Shown: piece by piece, positions 35,401-39,970 of the stretch
Numbering within the stretch: the first letter of the stretch is position 1
Layout: each line of letters begins with the position of its first letter
Assembly (NCBI GenBank): GCA_000708835.1
Contig: DF237684.1
Coordinates: 1 to 39,970 of the forward strand
Reading direction: 5' to 3'
Source: Klebsormidium nitens
Lineage: Eukaryota; Streptophyta; Klebsormidiophyceae; Klebsormidiales; Klebsormidiaceae
DNA length: 39,970 nucleotides
Notes under the pieces: model-generated
The model's input: the letters and a program-made list of their open reading frames with translations, nothing else
Told to the model about the DNA's origin: nothing
The model's database searches: none
Translations under genes and position numbers: made by a program

Positions 35401-38400
35401 GAGCCGCTTCGAAACTTCCTTCCAGATCAGAAGTCAAGTCGCGAGGCTCGCACTTATCAATAGCTATAAGCAATCAGTTTCTGGTTTCGGCCGATTCCGG
35501 CATCCTAGCTGATATAAGATTGAACTACATAAGCTGATATAAGTCAAAAGTATATAAGCTCGGATAAGACCCCTACTTGCCTGCATACGCTGACGATAGT
35601 CCACCCCAAAGCTCGCTCCACCGCGCACTGAAGCCGCGACGTTCGCCTGCGCCTTAAGCTGAATGCTAGGGGTTACAACGATGGGCACGTCCCCTGCCAT
35701 GATGGTGAGCGTACTCAGCACCTTGTTGGGGCCAATCGGCTTCGTCCAGCTGTTCCTACCGGCTATATGATCGAACTGCGCATTGAAGTCTGCATTCATC
35801 TGGAAGTCGCCGCTGATGACGACCTTCATCTGGTCCAGATACACCGGAACGACAGCCTGCACTCTCAAAGAACCTGGGTTTCTCTCAGAGGGAACGCCTC
35901 GGTATGCACAGGGAAAATGTGACGTTAACCAGCACTGGTTAGGCCCTGGTTAGATGCCTTTTCACGATACTGCATTTGTTCATAGCTGGTTACACACCTC
36001 TTAACCTCAGGATTAGCAGCAAGAAGTTCCTCTGATGTAGTACAGTTTGAGGAGGTCTTTTGATGATAGCAAGGAGGACGTTTCAAATTCCCTTTGCCCT
36101 CAAAAAGGCACGCATCAGACTGCAATGCAACAAGCTTGAGCGGTGGTGCTATCTGCGGTCGCAGAAACACATTCACGGAAGGGCATCTAATCTTCTCCGA
36201 GCGCGTGCTTTGCAAGCAGTTGCGCGCGGCCTTTCTCAGGAAAGTTATGCACGCAAGAAGGCCTTCTCTTCCAAAGCAAACGGAGGACCGACCTGCTGCG
36301 TTTTCAGCACCATATCGAAGCTGACCCCGGCCTCTAGGGTTGCGAAGCAATTCACGCACTCAACCGAAGCCCGAAGTTTTGCGTTGTCGTTGCTGGCCGC
36401 GCTCGCGGGATTCAGCTGGTCTCTTTTCAGAAGCGCCCGCTGCTCGGTCTCGTCGAAATTGAACGCGAAGATTCTCCAATTCGAATCCCCGTGCCACTCG
36501 TATTTGCCGTTTGCAAGAAGTTGAGTCATTACGTCTATCGCCGTAGCTGCACCATCCCCGACTTTCGTGATGGTGTGCTCTACGCCGTCATAAACTTGCC
36601 CCACCACTTTCACTAATCCGAGCAGCTTTCGACGTGCCCGGGTGAGCCCCTTTGCAGGGCTGGAAGCAGAGGACGGCGTGTACCTGGAGGAGAACAACCG
36701 GGCACTTGGTGAGCAGGCAAGGTGCCAGGATGTACCCGGGGAAGAACAACCGGGCAGTCAAGCAGGGGAGCAAGCGCTTGAGGATATGCACACCAACCTT
36801 TTCCTTGTTGCTTGTAGGGCCCGATCTCCTCAGCATCTTAGTCTCATCATTGACTCTCGTTCAGAATGTTGAGATCTGATGTCGGGCCAGAGCAGAGTTT
36901 TGACTATTGCTCTTTCGCACCGTCCATTCAGATTGTCTTGTTCTAAACAGATGATGCCTGTTTGAGCCCAAGCAGGCCACAATGCGTGTCCCAGAAGAAA
37001 ACAAAGCTCATAAGGAGTACCGGCTCGAGGCAAGAGCAGTGGGCGTGCGATTATACCCTGTTAGACACCCATGAGTAGAAGGAACCCAGACTTTCATTTT
37101 TACTGTCACCTAAATGCAAATCGGCAGCAAATGAGCCGCTTCTCGACTTTATTCGTCACCGTCTACTGTACCTGATAGACGGAGAGATGACGTAGGCTGA
37201 TATCACTGCTCGGAAAGACCGACCTGAAAGACACTTTTGCGCCACGGAAGCAATGGTGCAGCTCCCTCTCCTGTGTTTCTAAGATGACCGTTCCTTCCTC
37301 TACACCATCGACGGTCTGGATCAGCTTTCGGTAGATGGGAGCCGGCGCTCCCTCTTGGTCGGTGCAGTTCCACTCGAGTCCTCCGACCAGAGTTGTGCCC
37401 ACGCGCCAGCCTGGCAGGTGTGCCCGGTTGGACACACTGAGGTGGAGTTGGCCGCCCAAGCACCTGATCAAAAGGCAAAGAGCTTCTTTTGGTGCTCTGC
37501 TTGAAAGGCTGGAATCAAGCAAGCAAGGAGGAACGACTGAATGCATCAACAGGAGTTCTAGTGATCAGATGACCTGAGGATATTCTCCTTAGTGGAGCTA
37601 AGGACAGGCCACTGTTTAAAGCTTGAACCTTAACGCAGCTTCCTAACAAGATCTCGCCCACATTTAGCCAAACTTTCTAGGATGAACCTTAATGATTCGT
37701 AATCCTCTCATCGCAGTCAGTCCACATCTCCAATCGGTTCACTTCCAAGCAGACCACTGAAAGTGAGCAACCAACGTACACGCAAGCATCAGCTTCAGCT
37801 GAACCAAGAGCTGCGTGTCTGACACCTGTCAAACTTCTAACCAAGAGCATAAATGAGGCCTTCTTCCTGCTTTCATGGGAACTTTGCTAACCAGATGAGG
37901 TTAAGGGGTGTCTAACCAGCTACTAACCAGCTCAAGATGGTGAAAAGGTATCTAACCACTGGGGCCTAACCAGTGCTGGTTAAGGCTAACTTCTCCCTGT
38001 GTTTCTGATCTTGTCCCACTCTCACCTGACGCTCGAGATGACGTCAGCATGCTGCGCCAGGTTGACCAGGTGTGCCACGGTGCGCACGTTGTACTTGATG
38101 TGCAGCAGAGCCCCGGAGTCATCCACCATGTGCATTGCCTCGTAACGGTGATGTCCCCCAGTCTCATTCTGCTCCTCAGCGTCCTCCAGAACGACACCCG
38201 GGTGGCCATGCTCGTTCTTGGCGAGGTGAGCGTCCAAGTCAAAGGACTTGGAATGGTGCTCCAGCGTCTCGTCGTCCCAGTCTCCTTGATCCTCTGTGAA
38301 TGCGAGAGCGGACCAATGGGAAGCTGAGAGGCGGAGACAGAGGACTAGAAGGGAGACGCGGAATAGGAATTTGGGTGGAAACAAGCACTTGGGATGACCG

Positions 38401-38417
38401 TTCATTAAGGAGCTCAT
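25296..38417 (-). CDS. Giant secreted multidomain protein with C-terminal Hedgehog-type Hint domain
   Basis: Exons join in phase: 38417-38026, 37463-37224, 36683-36293, 35856-35581, 35257-34965, 34588-33272, 32651-32405, 31929-31798, 31161-30862, 30555-26335 (contains a 538-N gap) and 25717-25296. The product is about 2,740 aa. Order with rough residues: signal peptide (FRVSLLVLCLRLSAS, 1-40); beta-rich N-terminal region with CVNCFATLEAGV (to 590); TSP1-like (604-655); Lin12/Notch repeat (LGDGTCEAACN...CNFDGGDC, 659-690); PSI (693-741); Kre9/KNH-like (747-842); three TSP1 (CSKECGGG, CSASCGGG, CTQDCGGG, 848-1100); second KNH-like (to 1196); PSI pair (CGWCDTDSACRPG, CGWCESTCTC); gap; split PKD/K319 domain with EGF-like inserts; Ser-Pro rod; alpha/beta repeats; polyproline; Hint (about 2552-2700) with a short tail. 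All borders are GT-AG except a GC-AG intron at 35258-35580. The product is expected outside the cell, where Hint cleavage would release or lipidate the large N-terminal part. ATGs at 38456 and 38405 are alternative starts. Two one-base losses (about 26930 and 25490) break the frame. Confidence 0.85.
27360..28250 (-). other. Ser-Pro rod of the Hint protein
   Basis: About 300 residues of SPSPS, ASPSSSP and similar units form a rigid, probably hydroxyproline-glycosylated spacer between the PKD-like domain and the alpha/beta repeats. Long Leu/Gly/Glu-rich frames on the plus strand and in the other minus frame are repeat shadows. Confidence 0.85.
29353..29890. other. Assembly gap (538 N) within the Hint gene
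   Basis: The gap separates the second PSI pair from the PKD/K319-like region. The coding frame before and after differs, so the true length is not a simple match to 538. An intron or further domain may be hidden here. Confidence 1.
33143..33262. repeat. Imperfect intronic tandem repeat
   Basis: GTTCATGAAGAGAGRCTTAT occurs at 33188 and 33231, 43 bp apart, with weaker related copies on the left (CATGGAGAGAGACTTATTCC). It lies in the intron between the exons at 34588-33272 and 32651-32405, close to the donor. Confidence 0.7.
35258..35580 (-). other. GC-AG intron
   Basis: The exon ends ATGCAG followed by GCAAGT, and the next exon follows TTTGCGCAG at 35258. Both sides are phase 0 and the joined protein reads YRQRMQ-FGKEF. 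A GT donor four bases inside the upstream exon would break the phase. Confidence 0.7.
35907..36010 (+). repeat. MITE-like repeat, copy 1 (intron)
   Basis: It begins CACAGGGAAAATGTGACG, includes TTAACCAGCACTGGTTAGGC and ends CTCTTAACCTCA. It lies in the intron between the exons at 36683-36293 and 35856-35581 of the Hint gene. Repeated TAACCAG/CTGGTTA words make it self-complementary. Confidence 0.75.
37896..38001 (-). repeat. MITE-like repeat, copy 2 (inverted, another intron)
   Basis: The reverse complement of this segment aligns along its whole length with 35907-36010 (CACAGGGA..., TTAACCAGCACTGGTTAGGC, GGTTAGATRCC...TTTTCAC, GGTTA). I estimate roughly 80 percent identity by eye. It lies in the first intron of the Hint gene. 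Confidence 0.75.
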
Positions 38418-39970
38418 ATTTGCAGCTGACGTATCTTTATATGGATCAGAGGCCATCTGCGAGAGGCTTCGGCCTGGCCAGATTCTTAAGCGCCAGCTGT
38501 AACTAGCGGATTGGTGAATCTTTTTGAACACAGGAGCCTGATGAGCTGCAAAAGAAGCCTGCTAGAGAAAGGGTTTCAGATGACATCACTTGGAACGGTC
38601 AGCCAACAGTTCGACCTTGAACACCTGAACATATCTCATAACCAGAGGCATCCGAAGACACTTTGCATATGAGTGTCTCGATCTGCCAATGCGCAATGGG
38701 TGCAATTGTCTTTTCCTTTATCATGCAGCTTAACTGGCACTGTAGTGCGATCCAAAGGGTGGCACACTAGGAGGATGTAAGAACAAAACAGAGCAAGAGA
38801 ATCATAAAGTCAAAGCACTTGATAGTACACAATGCTTAGGTACCTGCAACAGTTTAGACTGCCAGCGAGCTGAATAACGAGTGACCAGCTCGTTTTCATT
38901 GCTCTTCCCAACGCTGTACAACGTACAGCTTCCAAGGTTGTCAGAAGGTGATTCAATACTATTACGATGCAGAAGGTCAGACTGGTGCGAGAAACGGCTC
39001 TGCAACGCTCGCTGCCGCCATGTGCATGATGACCTTGCAATCTGCGACACGATGTGCTCATCGACTGGGTCATGTGGCCTTCCTTGGATCCCCGGGAAGC
39101 GGTTGGCAACTGATTCTCTTAGCTCTTCAATGAATTGAAGCAGTTGGAAGCTCCAACTTCCAAGCTCCAAGGGCCAGCCGGTAACTCCGAATGCTGCACT
39201 CAGCCTCCACCTGATTTGAATCTAGTCACAAGATGCACAACGCGGAACCCTTTTTTTGAAACCTCAGTCGACGACGGCGGCCGCCCTCGGGTCGCGTTAA
39301 GGCGGCCGCTATAAATGGCGGGCCCCGCCTGCCGCGCCGTTACAACTGTCAAAACGCCGTTTGAGCCCGCGTTTGAGCGGCCCGACACGCGCAATAGAGC
39401 TAGTGAAAGGGCTCTACGCGCGCTCGCAAGCAGTGATTTGCGCAATGGTGCGCAACAAAACGTATTCTCAGGCCGTAATGACCTGGCCTTGCTTCGTCCA
39501 GAGACGGTTCGGGAGCACGTGCTTCCAATTCCAATTTTCCGCACGCCCGCGACGGTGTCCGACTACGCAGGCTGGAGTATACCTTTAGGACCCGGTTGGG
39601 GATGGCAGTACCCTCCCTTGTTCTCCCGGTCACGAGGGGTGTCGTTACCGACATGCGCTGCATTGCTTAGGAACTTGGGGCAGCCCCCTTGCACTAGGTC
39701 CCTAAGCTTCGACGCCGAGCACGCGTACTTAAGAGTAAGAGTCCACCTTCTGCCCCAAGTCCCTAAGTAGTGACCGGTAGGCCTTGTACGTTACCGGATG
39801 AACCCGAGGCTTAAGGACCAGATTCGATTTCGAAGAAGTTGTCCCTAAGTCCTGAAGCCCCCCTAAAGTAGGCCCACCGGCCGTAACGGCAGAGCCTCTC
39901 AACCGAAAAGCCCTTCCGCTCTGTTCGCCAACACTGAGGGTGTCGTCTCGGAGGGAAGTCCTAACGGACG
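38418..39970. other. Upstream region of the Hint gene and repeat-like right edge
   Basis: TATAAA is present on the minus strand at 38441-38436, close before the chosen ATG. From 38.5 to 39.2 kb I recognise no gene. Two GCGGCCGC palindromes (39277-39284 and 39302-39309) flank a TATAAAT at 39310-39316, and a 151-codon plus frame of unknown nature starts at 39315. From 39640 on, CCTAAG/CTTAGG words recur about seven times. Confidence 0.45.
39640..39850. repeat. Segment related to the 202-bp inverted-repeat family
   Basis: GTCCCTAAGCTTCG occurs here near 39698 and also inside the right arm at about 10374. AAGTCCCTAAGTAG and CTTAGGAACTTGG echo GGGCCCTAAGTAG and CTTAGGAACATGG of the arms. The similarity is patchy rather than full length. 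Confidence 0.45.

Noticed and set aside
37172-37223. Extension of Hint-gene exon 2 to the GTACAG donor at 37171
   Set aside because: That end is phase 0 and puts the next exon in the wrong frame; the donor after 37224 keeps the frame.
1-39970. CRISPR arrays, tRNA and rRNA genes
   Set aside because: No regular short repeat-spacer array, no cloverleaf and no rRNA-like block was seen on either strand.

Overview
The window is nuclear DNA of a green eukaryote. Genes are split into many exons with GT-AG borders, the composition is close to neutral, transposon debris is common, and there are two assembly gaps (15343-15868 and 29353-29890). Three things point to a streptophyte green alga, with Klebsormidium as the closest match I can suggest from memory: a plant-like proteasome subunit, a plasma-membrane protein with an ALE2-type ectodomain as in land-plant receptor kinases, and very long Ser-Pro linkers typical of algal wall proteins. 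The organism is an inference; the gene models below were read directly from the sequence with splice sites and reading phase checked by hand.

Layout. 1-4336 is gene-free repeat-derived DNA. 4337-7376 (minus) is the 26S proteasome lid subunit RPN12, six exons, complete, 265 aa. 7999-11623 (plus) is a damaged gene ending in an HNH-like domain; its large intron holds a 1.55-kb insertion made of two 202-bp inverted repeats around a retrotransposon gag gene. 13689-22458 (minus) is a ten-exon gene for a single-pass membrane protein: signal peptide, two PAN/Apple domains, about 330 residues of Ser-Pro, an ALE2-like domain, a transmembrane helix and a cytoplasmic tail with no kinase. Its intron 7 holds a 2.9-kb terminal-inverted-repeat element, and intron 5 holds, on the opposite strand, an ORF for an organellar-type ribosomal protein bL32. 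24.5-25.2 kb may hold one small unknown gene.

25296-38417 (minus) is the centrepiece: an at least 11-exon gene for a secreted protein of about 2,740 aa. Its order is signal peptide, beta-rich N-terminal region, TSP1, LNR, PSI, Kre9/KNH-like, TSP1 x3, KNH-like, PSI x2, (gap), a PKD/K319-type domain interrupted by EGF-like and Ser-Pro segments, a long Ser-Pro rod, an alpha/beta repeat region, polyproline, and a C-terminal Hedgehog-type Hint (Hog) autoprocessing domain. The two large minus-strand genes both look like cell-surface or wall components and may act in the same compartment.

Three places in these two genes lose the reading frame by exactly one missing base while the protein pattern continues in the next frame. 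I read these as probable assembly errors rather than true gene death.
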